A DNA stretch of 6,747 bases, taken from NCBI GenBank assembly GCA_002377245.1, contig DFPL01000226.1:1-6747 (forward strand), written 5' to 3'. This document shows positions 1 to 6,500 of the stretch, piece by piece. The translations under genes and the position numbers were made by a program. The stretch comes from Enterobacteriaceae bacterium UBA3516. Its GTDB lineage: Bacteria > Pseudomonadota > Gammaproteobacteria > Enterobacterales > Enterobacteriaceae. The notes beneath the pieces are model-generated. The model saw only the letters and a list, made by a program, of their open reading frames with translations, was not told where the DNA came from and made no database searches. How positions within the stretch are numbered: the stretch's first letter is position 1; every line of letters begins with the position of its first letter.

Positions 1-417
1 CGGCCAGAATATGTAAGAAAAGACTTTCCACTGTTCGTCTTGTTGATGAAACCAGCATGTCAGATTTAAATCATCATGAACGCGCCAAAACATTTCCTTT
101 ATTGGAATGTTGCTAAACTCAGGATTCGTTGAACGATAGGTTTTTTCTAGCCCAATATAATACTCTCCGACAAAAGCATAACGAGGCCTTATAAACTCGT
201 GATCAGGAGCGCCATATTTATTCAAAAAGAAACTGTCTTCATCTCCGTTACGTATATCATTCCTCTCATAGTATCTTAATGTCTGATGGTCAGTTTCTTT
301 TTCTACCCACTCATCAATACTACTATTATTTACATTATCACCTTTTGATAAAGGGTTTGTGTTTATAATTATTCCATACAGAATTACACGCATCAGAATA
401 ACAAAAGAACTCATCAT
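1..417 (-). CDS. P2: paralogue of P1, 3' end cut by the window edge
   Basis: The frame from ATG 417 (or the adjacent ATG 414) stays open to base 1, giving 139 codons. By comparison with P1 only about five C-terminal residues and the stop are missing. An in-frame stop lies immediately upstream of ATG 417. From about residue 48 on it matches P1 at 56 of 91 positions, including YYE, KYG, PRY, TYRSTNP, PIKE and the ten-residue DDLNLTCWFH with its only cysteine. The N-terminus is unlike P1: a hydrophobic FVILMRVILYGIII interrupted by Arg, with no clean cleavage site, then a polar linker rich in Asn, Asp and Glu before the shared domain. It may be a weak signal or a membrane anchor; ATG 393 would give a short signal beginning MR. 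The ribosome binding site is weak. It forms the second copy of the 2TM/P module. Confidence 0.72.
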   Translation of the reverse strand, partial: MMSSFVILMRVILYGIIINTNPLSKGDNVNNSSIDEWVEKETDHQTLRYYERNDIRNGDEDSFFLNKYGAPDHEFIRPRYAFVGEYYIGLEKTYRSTNPEFSNIPIKEMFWRVHDDLNLTCWFHQQDEQWKVFSYIFWP

Positions 418-505
418 TTACTTACACTCGCAAGATAAAAGCATGCCTCTGAAAGACCATTGATCATGTTTTATAAAATAACAACCAACATATTTATAAC
501 TTGTA

Positions 506-766
506 CTACCTGATCTTTTTAAAGGCTAATAGTATAAGTGCCACACCGACTGAAAAACCAACTAATGAAGTTATTGCTGTATTGTCATGGTCTGCCATTA
601 ATTCCTTTGCAATCGCATGGCACTGAGCAGCAGTAAATCCCCCTCCCATACTCATGTTTTCTGAAAAATCCAATTGAAATATAAAGTGAAAGAAAAAAAA
701 GAAAATGTAGTAAATGATAAAAATAAATAAAATAACAATCCAACGTAGCAAGAACTTATTTGTCAT
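506..766 (-). CDS. 2TM-c: small two-helix inner-membrane protein, paralogue of 2TM-a and 2TM-b
   Basis: This is the third copy of the 86-residue family. I chose ATG 766 over longer in-frame starts (up to 820) because it gives exact length and N-terminal agreement (NKFLLRW) with the other copies and has GAGGGGAAGG at 778-769, whose GAGG is eight bases upstream. Longer starts would run into P1. Helix 1 (about 10-33) is extremely Phe/Ile/Tyr-rich, with six phenylalanines in a row at residues 22-26 and 28-30 apart from a single His. The predicted periplasmic loop has MGGGF and AAQC49, the sole cysteine, then LMADHDN at 56-62. Helix 2 spans about 63-81 and the end is FKKIR. It begins 22 bases after the P1 stop and is followed by P2. 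Function is unknown; a membrane immunity-like role is inferred from the array. Confidence 0.8.
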   Translation of the reverse strand: MTNKFLLRWIVILFIFIIYYIFFFFFHFIFQLDFSENMSMGGGFTAAQCHAIAKELMADHDNTAITSLVGFSVGVALILLAFKKIR

Positions 767-788
767 CACCTTCCCCTCAAATACTAAT

Positions 789-1163
789 CTAAAAAACAGC
801 GCCTGGCGGCCAGAAAACATACGCTATCACCCGCCACTGCCCATCTTTAAAATGGAACCAACATGTCAAATTTAAGTCGTCATTAAAATTCCAAAATAGT
901 TCTTTAATAGGGACCTCCCTAAAATCAGGATTTGTCGAACGATAAGTATCCTCTATGCCATTATAATATATCCCCACGAATTTATAACGCGGCTTGATAA
1001 AAGCATGTTCAGGAACCCCATACTTCCTAATATAATAAGTGTCCGTTTCGCCATTTTTTATATTGCTATGCTGTTCGTAATACTCTGGAGTTTGAGGTGT
1101 TTCTTCAGCCGCAACAGAAAAAACAATAAACACACACATTAAAAAAAGAGTTAAACGTTTCAT
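789..1163 (-). CDS. P1: exported (periplasmic) protein, putative T6SS immunity-type protein, paralogue of P2
   Basis: From ATG 1163 this is a 124-residue protein with a clear Sec signal: MKR, a hydrophobic core (LTLFLMCVFIVF) and SVAAEE, with likely cleavage near residues 18-20. ATG 1184 would add seven residues (MFFLNIK) before the signal. Neither start has a strong ribosome binding site. The mature part of about 105 residues has a single cysteine in a DDLNLTCWFH motif, a TYRSTNP motif, and a C-terminal tryptophan/aromatic stretch (YVFWPPGAVF). It aligns with P2 at 56 of 91 positions. No lipobox follows the signal, so it is probably soluble in the periplasm. It stands second in a duplicated 2TM/P module downstream of the effector. 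The family is not known to me. A periplasmic immunity role is plausible from export, duplication and position but unproven. Confidence 0.8.
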   Translation of the reverse strand: MKRLTLFLMCVFIVFSVAAEETPQTPEYYEQHSNIKNGETDTYYIRKYGVPEHAFIKPRYKFVGIYYNGIEDTYRSTNPDFREVPIKELFWNFNDDLNLTCWFHFKDGQWRVIAYVFWPPGAVF

Positions 1164-1215
1164 CTTGATATTCAAAAAAAACATAAAGGAAGCAGCAATT
1201 GCTCAAGAAAAGAAA

Positions 1216-1260
1216 TCACTTACCATGAACAATAACCATTAGAATTGAAAATGAACTCAT
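1216..1260 (-). pseudogene. Remnant 14-codon ORF resembling the N-terminus of P2
   Basis: The gap between 2TM-b and P1 encodes MSSFSILMVIVHGK and then a TGA. This matches the start of P2 (MSSFVILMRVILYG) at 10 of 13 aligned residues with one single-residue gap, and the first 24 bases match at 19. It sits 17 bases after the 2TM-b stop, in the place where P2's start would lie. No ribosome binding site is evident. I read it as a decayed 5' end of the P1 gene left behind when P1 acquired a different signal sequence. It could instead be a short upstream peptide that became fused to the body of P2. Confidence 0.4.
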
Positions 1261-1277
1261 TAAATAAAATGCCGGCA

Positions 1278-1538
1278 CTATCTTATTTTTTTAAACACTA
1301 ACAATATAAGCGGCACGCCGATTAAAAAACCAACAAATGAAGCTATTGCTGAATTGTCATGATCTGCCAGTAATTGACTGGCAATTCCGAAGCACTGATA
1401 CTCAGTATAATCCCCCTCAGCACCCACGTATTTAGAAAAATTAAATCTAAATATAAAATCAAAGAAAAACATGACAACATAGTAAATAAAAAAAATAGAT
1501 AGAATAACTCTCCAGCGTAGCAAGAATTTATTTTTCAT
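1278..1538 (-). CDS. 2TM-b: small two-helix inner-membrane protein, best candidate immunity partner of the effector
   Basis: This 86-residue paralogue of 2TM-a and 2TM-c is about 62% identical to 2TM-c and about 47% to 2TM-a, all gap-free. Helix 1 spans about residues 10-33 and is rich in Phe and Tyr; helix 2 spans about 63-82. The loop between them is predicted to face the periplasm and holds the protein's only cysteine, C49, in a YQC motif, followed by LLADHDN at 56-62. The C-terminus is KKIR. The ATG lies inside the effector gene (11-base overlap) behind a strong AGGAGGGG site, so the two are almost certainly co-translated. That arrangement is common for toxin/immunity pairs and is the main reason to regard this gene as the immunity candidate. 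I do not recognise the family, and a chaperone or accessory membrane role cannot be excluded. Confidence 0.8.
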   Translation of the reverse strand: MKNKFLLRWRVILSIFFIYYVVMFFFDFIFRFNFSKYVGAEGDYTEYQCFGIASQLLADHDNSAIASFVGFLIGVPLILLVFKKIR

Positions 1539-2376
1539 TATATGCCCCTCCTAATGAGCCCCCAAATGTACCACCAGAAGCAGGAACTGATTGACCTGCC
1601 AGAGAAGCGCTTTCCGCCCCGAATTCCATCATCAAATCGCTCGAACCACCGACTCTCACACTTTTATCACCAATATTATAATATTGCTGTCTAAATTGAT
1701 CCGTCATATCGATAACTGCCATCGATGAAAAATCTGAGTTTCTCTCAATGAGAAAATTATGTAAAGAGTAAGGGATTGTAAAGTCCACAACCATCTCTTC
1801 ACTTAACGGATGCGGAGAAGATATTCCAAACGGCGAATGCATAGCGGGTACGGTATGTTGAGTTTCAAATATTTTTGATCCAGCGTACTTAATTCCTTCT
1901 ACTGAATGCGTCGTACAATTAACTCCTGTCATATCATAAACATCGATGGTACGACCTCGAGACTTTACTCTTTCGCTCATTTTCTCTGTAGGAATAGGTG
2001 GCTTTGCTGCATTCCACATATTTTCAAAATATTCCCGGACCAGTACAGGATTTGCATCATTTATCTTAAACACACGAGCTTCCAGCTCATAAAGTTCAAA
2101 GCGGTAATAAGAACGTGCATCCTCACCTTCAAAGAATATTAAAATACCATCTCCAATAGGGCCACCGAATAGAGTCCTGCCGTACCGACCATAGGTATAT
2201 AAATACACAATATTGTTCATGTGCACAGAGACAAAAGCATGCCCAGAACCTTTAATTTCAACCCACAAGTAAACGCCATTCAATAATACATTATCTTCTG
2301 GCTTACAGACATCAGGGAAATTACTTCTCCTTTTTTCAGACATTGCAGACTGCAATAAATCTTTCATGTTTTTCAC
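1528..2376 (-). CDS. Putative T6SS cargo effector, permuted papain/NlpC-P60-like cysteine hydrolase
   Basis: This 282-residue protein has no signal peptide or membrane helix. Two blocks suggest a permuted papain-like fold (the NlpC/P60, LRAT and PPPDE type, where histidine precedes cysteine). The first is GSGHAFVSV at residues 43-51 with candidate catalytic His46 after a WVEI strand. The second is GVNCTTHSVEGIKYAGS at 151-167 with candidate nucleophile Cys154 at a helix start. Known members cleave peptidoglycan peptides or act on acyl or amide bonds, so the substrate is open. Residues 255-279 form a Gly/Ser/Ala-rich tail. No PAAR, VgrG, Rhs or Hcp domain is seen, so it would travel as a cargo effector. 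The start is GTG at 2376, with AGGAGG five bases upstream; ATG 2367 is 14 bases from that site. The 3' end overlaps 2TM-b by 11 bases. Toxin function is inferred from the motif pair and T6SS context. Confidence 0.72.
   Translation of the reverse strand: MKNMKDLLQSAMSEKRRSNFPDVCKPEDNVLLNGVYLWVEIKGSGHAFVSVHMNNIVYLYTYGRYGRTLFGGPIGDGILIFFEGEDARSYYRFELYELEARVFKINDANPVLVREYFENMWNAAKPPIPTEKMSERVKSRGRTIDVYDMTGVNCTTHSVEGIKYAGSKIFETQHTVPAMHSPFGISSPHPLSEEMVVDFTIPYSLHNFLIERNSDFSSMAVIDMTDQFRQQYYNIGDKSVRVGGSSDLMMEFGAESASLAGQSVPASGGTFGGSLGGAYNEK
1547..1552 (-). promoter_or_regulatory. Ribosome binding site of 2TM-b inside the effector's last codons
   Basis: AGGAGG (followed by GG) ends eight bases before ATG 1538. 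It is embedded in codons for the Leu-Gly-Gly of the effector's glycine-rich tail. It points to translational coupling between effector and 2TM-b. Confidence 0.75.
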
Positions 2377-2473
2377 TCATCCCTCCTGGACGGCAACTCT
2401 ACTCTATTCAGAATGACGTCAAATCGTCTTAATTAAGAGCACAACAGGTGCTTATAAAAATCATTATCACCCA
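2377..2473. other. Intergenic spacer between 2TM-a and the effector, with small palindromes
   Basis: This 97-base AT-rich gap holds a perfect 12-base palindrome TCTTAATTAAGA (2427-2438) next to a five-base-pair hairpin (AGCAC 2438-2442, GTGCT 2448-2452, five-base loop). No U-run follows on the minus strand, so a standard terminator is not supported. The palindrome could be a regulator site or chance. Confidence 0.3.
2382..2387 (-). promoter_or_regulatory. Ribosome binding site that selects the GTG start of the effector
   Basis: A perfect AGGAGG lies five bases before GTG 2376. An ATG at 2380-2378 is only one base from it and out of frame, and the in-frame ATG at 2367 is 14 bases away. The site therefore supports the GTG start. 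Confidence 0.7.
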
Positions 2474-2734
2474 TTACCTTATTTTCTTAAAAACAAAAAG
2501 TATCAATGACGTACATATCAAAAACCCCAATAATGAGGAAAGAATGGTATTATCAAAATCCGCTTGTAATTGCTCCCCGAACCATAAACATTGAGGAGAA
2601 ATAAATCCCCCACCCATGTTAGTGATATTGGAATAATTTAGTAAAAATATAAAGCTGGACCATAAAACCACTACGCAGTAAGCAATACCAATCAGGGTAA
2701 TGCATCCCCAACGTAGCAATAATTTATTTCCCAT
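2474..2734 (-). CDS. 2TM-a: small two-helix inner-membrane protein, putative T6SS immunity-type protein
   Basis: This 86-residue protein belongs to no family I can name. A short positive N-terminus (NKLLLRW) leads into a hydrophobic helix at about residues 10-32. A loop of about 30 residues carrying GGGF and Q48-C49 follows, then a second helix at about 64-81 and a positive KKIR end. By the positive-inside rule both ends are cytoplasmic and the loop periplasmic. It aligns without gaps to the two other 2TM proteins of this window (41/86 and 40/86 identical by hand count), including QC, L56, AD at 58-59, DN at 61-62 and the C-terminus. It also has extra cysteines at 11, 20 and 74. AAGAGG at 2748-2743 sits eight bases before the ATG. 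It lies just upstream of the putative effector and just after the fall in GC content. An immunity role is inferred from context only. Confidence 0.75.
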   Translation of the reverse strand: MGNKLLLRWGCITLIGIAYCVVVLWSSFIFLLNYSNITNMGGGFISPQCLWFGEQLQADFDNTILSSLLGFLICTSLILFVFKKIR

Positions 2735-2766
2735 TACTTCAACCTCTTTAAATATCTTATTTTTTA

Positions 2767-2772
2767 ATTATA
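2767..2772 (-). promoter_or_regulatory. Possible -10 box (TATAAT) between tagF and 2TM-a
   Basis: A perfect TATAAT hexamer is present on the minus strand in the 64-base gap after tagF, about 33 bases before the 2TM-a start. No convincing -35 hexamer is found at 15-18 bases and there is no extended TGn element. In such AT-rich DNA the match could be chance. If real, the effector block could be expressed separately from the core operon. Confidence 0.25.
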
Positions 2773-2798
2773 TTTTCAGAACCTAATACAAAACATTG

Positions 2799-3554
2799 TT
2801 ATATCCCCAGTCGCAGCGCATCCACGTAGCGTCCTTCGCTATTTTGCTGCCAGAACCACCCCTGCCCTGTAGCTGCCAGCGCAAGTGTCTTACCTGGCCA
2901 GCCCGGCCATGGCAGGTAGCGTACGCCTGGCAGTTCCCCCAGAGGCGTTGCATCCTCTAAACCCGCAAGTTTCCGGCTACGCTGGGGAGCATGTCTTCGC
3001 CCTCGCAGCCATTGTGCCCACCACGGCCCTGGTTGCCACATCGCCCATAACCTATCCGTCTGCTCTGATAGCCGTCCGCGTTCCATTGTGTCCGACGTGG
3101 TATGTTGCGCCGTCAGTCGCGCCAGCCAGTACAACCAGCCCTGCGTTTCCTGCAAACTTTCGTCCAGCCATTCCCGCCCGCAACGCTGGTAAATCACCAG
3201 TGGCCAGGGGCGCCCCACGCTGTCGCGCGATGCCGTGAGCACACCGGTCAGCCAGTCATTCGTGCTATCCGGTGACAAAAAACCCGGCGACATCACAAAA
3301 CTCCATGGCAGCGGATGGTGCTGCGGCGTTGGTGTTTCCCGCGGCGTCAAATACATCCAGTCGTCAGGTTCTTTCTTCGTTTCAAGGCCTTCCGGTTGCA
3401 CAATATGCCGCCCGCGCCCCACCCACGTCTGGCGGTTCAGCCAGGCCTGCCATAGCTGCCCTTCTTCCGCGCTTACCCGCCAACGCACGTAATCACGCAG
3501 GTCCGGCAGCCGGCCAAACATCGCAGGAGAAGAGACTCTCATCGACCTACGCAT
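2799..3554 (-). CDS. tagF: TagF, T6SS-associated regulatory protein (DUF2094 family)
   Basis: TagF proteins are cytoplasmic T6SS accessory factors. In Pseudomonas and Agrobacterium, TagF represses T6SS assembly post-translationally, in the latter through the Fha protein. The N-terminus (FGRLPDLRDYVRW, residues 12-24) matches the family's opening GKlP..xDFvR pattern. A second family block lies near residues 85-125, with PWSFVMSPG, then DWLTGVL and a VGRPWPLVIY stretch resembling the usual VGRyFPL motif. I chose ATG at 3554 (251 aa): it overlaps the tssM stop as TGATG and has GAGGG at 3566-3562, seven bases upstream. GTG at 3557 and TTG at 3575 are possible alternative in-frame starts. No membrane segment or signal peptide is visible. 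The size fits a stand-alone TagF without a fused PppA phosphatase. It is the last GC-rich, core-type gene before the AT-rich block. Confidence 0.9.
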   Translation of the reverse strand: MRRSMRVSSPAMFGRLPDLRDYVRWRVSAEEGQLWQAWLNRQTWVGRGRHIVQPEGLETKKEPDDWMYLTPRETPTPQHHPLPWSFVMSPGFLSPDSTNDWLTGVLTASRDSVGRPWPLVIYQRCGREWLDESLQETQGWLYWLARLTAQHTTSDTMERGRLSEQTDRLWAMWQPGPWWAQWLRGRRHAPQRSRKLAGLEDATPLGELPGVRYLPWPGWPGKTLALAATGQGWFWQQNSEGRYVDALRLGI

Positions 3555-6500
3555 CACAGCGCCCTCGCCGGACAACTGAATCTCTGTAATAAGTTCCGGT
3601 TCACCGGGTCAAAGTCCCGCCTGGACGTGATTTCTAACACGACGCGTCGACCATCAAAGTTGTATTCGATCAGCTGCTGACCACGCACGGCCGTTTCCTG
3701 TACCTTACCGGCGTCCAGCAGACGGAAGAGCGCCCAGGGCCCGCCTTCCAGCAACGTGGAGGTGTCCTGACGAATACGTGGGCTGGCGGTGATTTCTGCC
3801 ATTGAGCCATTGCGCGGCCCCGGCCATCTCACTTGCATCGGTCTTTCCGGGCCGTGGGCGTAACGCAGCACCTGGCCGTCAATATCAATCACCAGTTCCG
3901 TAATGGCCGGATCCATGTCCACTACGCTTACCTGCATTGACCAGGAAAATTTTTTCCCGCCTTCACCGTTGAAAAACACGCGCCGGATTTGCGCCGCATG
4001 CTGAAAGGGTGTTAAATCCGGCCCCTGCAATAGTCTGTTGCCGTCCGTTGGTTTGTAGCGCCACGGATCGCTGGCGATGTCTGCCAGCGGCGCTAGCTGT
4101 TTGCTCCAGAATGCATCCAGCACGCCGCCAGTGGCGAAAATGCGGTTAAAGTCCTCCGCACTGACCTCCTGCTCACTGTCGGTAAAAGGGTAGCGTCCGT
4201 CGATGGCGTCCCGGCAGTCGTCGCCGATCATTGCTTCCATCTGAGCATTCAGCACGTCGCCCGTTCCGACATTTATTTTGCGTGTCCCTTGTTTCGTCAG
4301 ATCCAGCAAAATGTTTTTTAATGGCGCCGGCAATTTGGCCCCTTCCAGCTGTAACTTGTCGGCGGCGGTAATGCGCTGCGGTAGCGTGCCTGCCGCTAAC
4401 GCAGAGTCGGCAATGGTAAGCTGGGTGTAATACTCGTTGAGCATCGTCAGCAGAGCGTTGATCTGCATTGTTCCGCTGCCGCCCTGCGCCCCGTCTGCCC
4501 GTCCGGAGATCACCTCACGTAATGCGGCAAAACGATCATCCACCAGCGTTTTTTCCAACCGCTCTTCCGGGTGAATATCCTGGTAGAGCTTCGCCGTCTG
4601 TAATGCTTTTCCTGCTTTAGCAGATACGCGCTGCGCCAGTTGTTTTTGCTTTGCCAGAGGATCAAGCGGTGGCACCAGAGTCGTCTGGTCTACGACGGCT
4701 TTTCCCAGCCTCATCAGCGGTGAATCCGGGGATGCGAGGGTGCGCAGCACCTGTAAATCATACGCCAGGCCAGAACTGCCCTCTTCTCCGGCGCTATTGA
4801 TACTATGAATGCTTTCCAGAAAAGCTTGCCAGTGGCGTGAGTAGTCTGTGAGATACAGCCGACGCACTTCACGAGCGACAGATTGCTCCTGCCCCGGAAT
4901 CTGGCTGCGCAAACTTGTAGTCCCCTTTTTTGGCGCATTTTCCCGGCCCATCACCCAGTCATCGTTCACCGTAGCCGAAGCCACAAATTCCGACAGCCGT
5001 TTGTCAAACAGTTCGCGGTAGCCTTCACGGGTAAAAATGCCTGGCACCCCCCGGTCAAGCGGCGCTCCGTTGCTGCGTACAAAGACCGTTCCGGCATCTG
5101 CCCCTACGGCGCGTACCAGCGTAAACTCCTGCGGCGCTTCGCTCTCCATTGCCGCCAGAGCACGGGTATAAATACGTTCGGTGCTGGTATGACCGTCAAG
5201 AAAAGCGCGCGCCTGGCGAATAAGTGACTGATCCTTCTCGTAAGGTGAATGCACAACTCTGCTGCCGTCAAACAGCGCTTCGATATGCGTGAGAAGTGCA
5301 GCACGCCCCCCGAACCCAGTCAGACTGTCGCTGTTGCCTAAATCATTTAGCACCCACGCCTGGATCTCTGCTGCGTTGTATTTATCCTCCTGAGAGGGAT
5401 CGAGATTGAGCAGCAAGTAAACGCGCAATGCGTTGTACGCTGCTTTGCTATCCTGACGGTTAATGGCGTCTGCCAGCACGTACTCCATGCGTTTTACCAA
5501 CGGCGGCAACAACAATTGGTCCAGCAGGCGGTTATAAAGTGCCGCCACACTGTCAGTCACTGGCGGCACGCTGTACAGGCCGTAACGCCATATCAGCGGG
5601 GGTGCATCCGGGTCCAGTTCCGGCCAGGCGGACAGTTCCCTTGTGCTATCCAACAGTGTGGGCACCGGAGCCATCGCCGGTTTTTTGGTGTAAGTTTTCA
5701 CTTCATTTTCAAGATGGGTTGCGCGGGCGCTGATTTCATTCATGTACTCGCCATTGTTCTGCTGGCTGGTTAGCATCCCCTGCCAGAGCCAGAAAGCCAG
5801 CACAAGTACCAACAGATGCCCACAGAGACGCAGCAGGCGATAGCGCCAGGCCCATTGAAGATTTGGCTCCACCAGGTGCGCTTCACGAAAGATAAACGTC
5901 GTCAGGAGGTCGTGCATGAAGTAGCTACGGTTGCCATCGGGTAGTGTATGTTGGCGTGGAACAGCACATTCCCCACGGGCCGTTTTTATCGCCCGAACAA
6001 AGCGCTGCCAGATACTCATCCTGTCTGCTACCGCATCGGCGCGCGCCTGGGCGGCGCTGGTGAAGAATACCCCGCGTAGCGTATTGTTTAACTGCGTGGC
6101 ATCGAATTTCGAATCGAGGAAAATATGCTCAATGGCCTCAATCAACGGTGTGCCAAGGGCAGCAAACTCTCGCGGGAAGATGTACAGCCTCTGGCGGCTT
6201 TTAAGGTCATACTCCTCCTGTAATCGGGTATCCATCCCCTGATCCAGTCGCAGCGTCAGGCGCGAGAGTTCCTCAGTGCAGGTAGCGCGCAGCGCTTGCG
6301 GATCGTTCGCTTTACGCCCGCGTCTGAAGGGCAAACTAAAGCCCCAGATTTGTGCACGAAGATGGCTGTTCAGGGTGCGAAAATAGTCGCTGAAGCCTGG
6401 TAACAGATCCATTTTGGTGACGATCAGATACACCGGAAAGCGAATGCCCAGCGTTTCCCGCAGATCGGCAAGCCGGGCACGCAAGGCTGCACACGCCGCC

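Larger units (their letters stand above)
1..766 (-). repeat. Duplicated two-gene module, copy 2 (2TM-c plus P2), incomplete at the window edge
   Basis: Same gene order and orientation as copy 1, but the intergenic gap differs (88 bases here against 114 before P1) and the P gene has a different N-terminus. Further copies could lie beyond base 1. Confidence 0.7.
789..1538 (-). repeat. Duplicated two-gene module, copy 1 (2TM-b plus P1)
   Basis: This module pairs a 2TM gene with a P gene and is repeated next door at 1-766. Both genes show about 62% protein identity between copies, which suggests they were duplicated together. The start and end of the 2TM genes are also similar at DNA level (the NK-LLRW codons and the FKKI codons). 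Confidence 0.75.

Noticed and set aside
764..820. Longer start for 2TM-c at 820
   Set aside because: It would add 18 residues overlapping P1 that are absent from the two paralogues. ATG 766 has a good ribosome site and restores exact 86-residue agreement.
1174..1181. Run of eight A (T8 on the coding strand) near the P1 start as a phase-variable tract
   Set aside because: Between the two candidate P1 starts; slippage would not affect translation from ATG 1163. The run is short and expected in AT-rich DNA.
1194..1203. Palindrome AGCAATTGCT in the 2TM-b/P1 gap as an operator
   Set aside because: A single ten-base AT-rich palindrome with no second copy and no promoter elements placed around it.
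1906..2142. 78-codon plus-strand ORF opposite the effector
   Set aside because: Antisense to the better supported effector frame; no ribosome site or motif supports it.
2438..2452. Hairpin AGCAC/GTGCT as a terminator after 2TM-a
   Set aside because: The stem is only five base pairs and no T-run follows it on the transcribed strand.
2885..3589. Several open frames on the plus strand opposite tagF
   Set aside because: They are antisense to a recognised gene, are typical chance ORFs in GC-rich coding DNA, and show no ribosome site or family motif.
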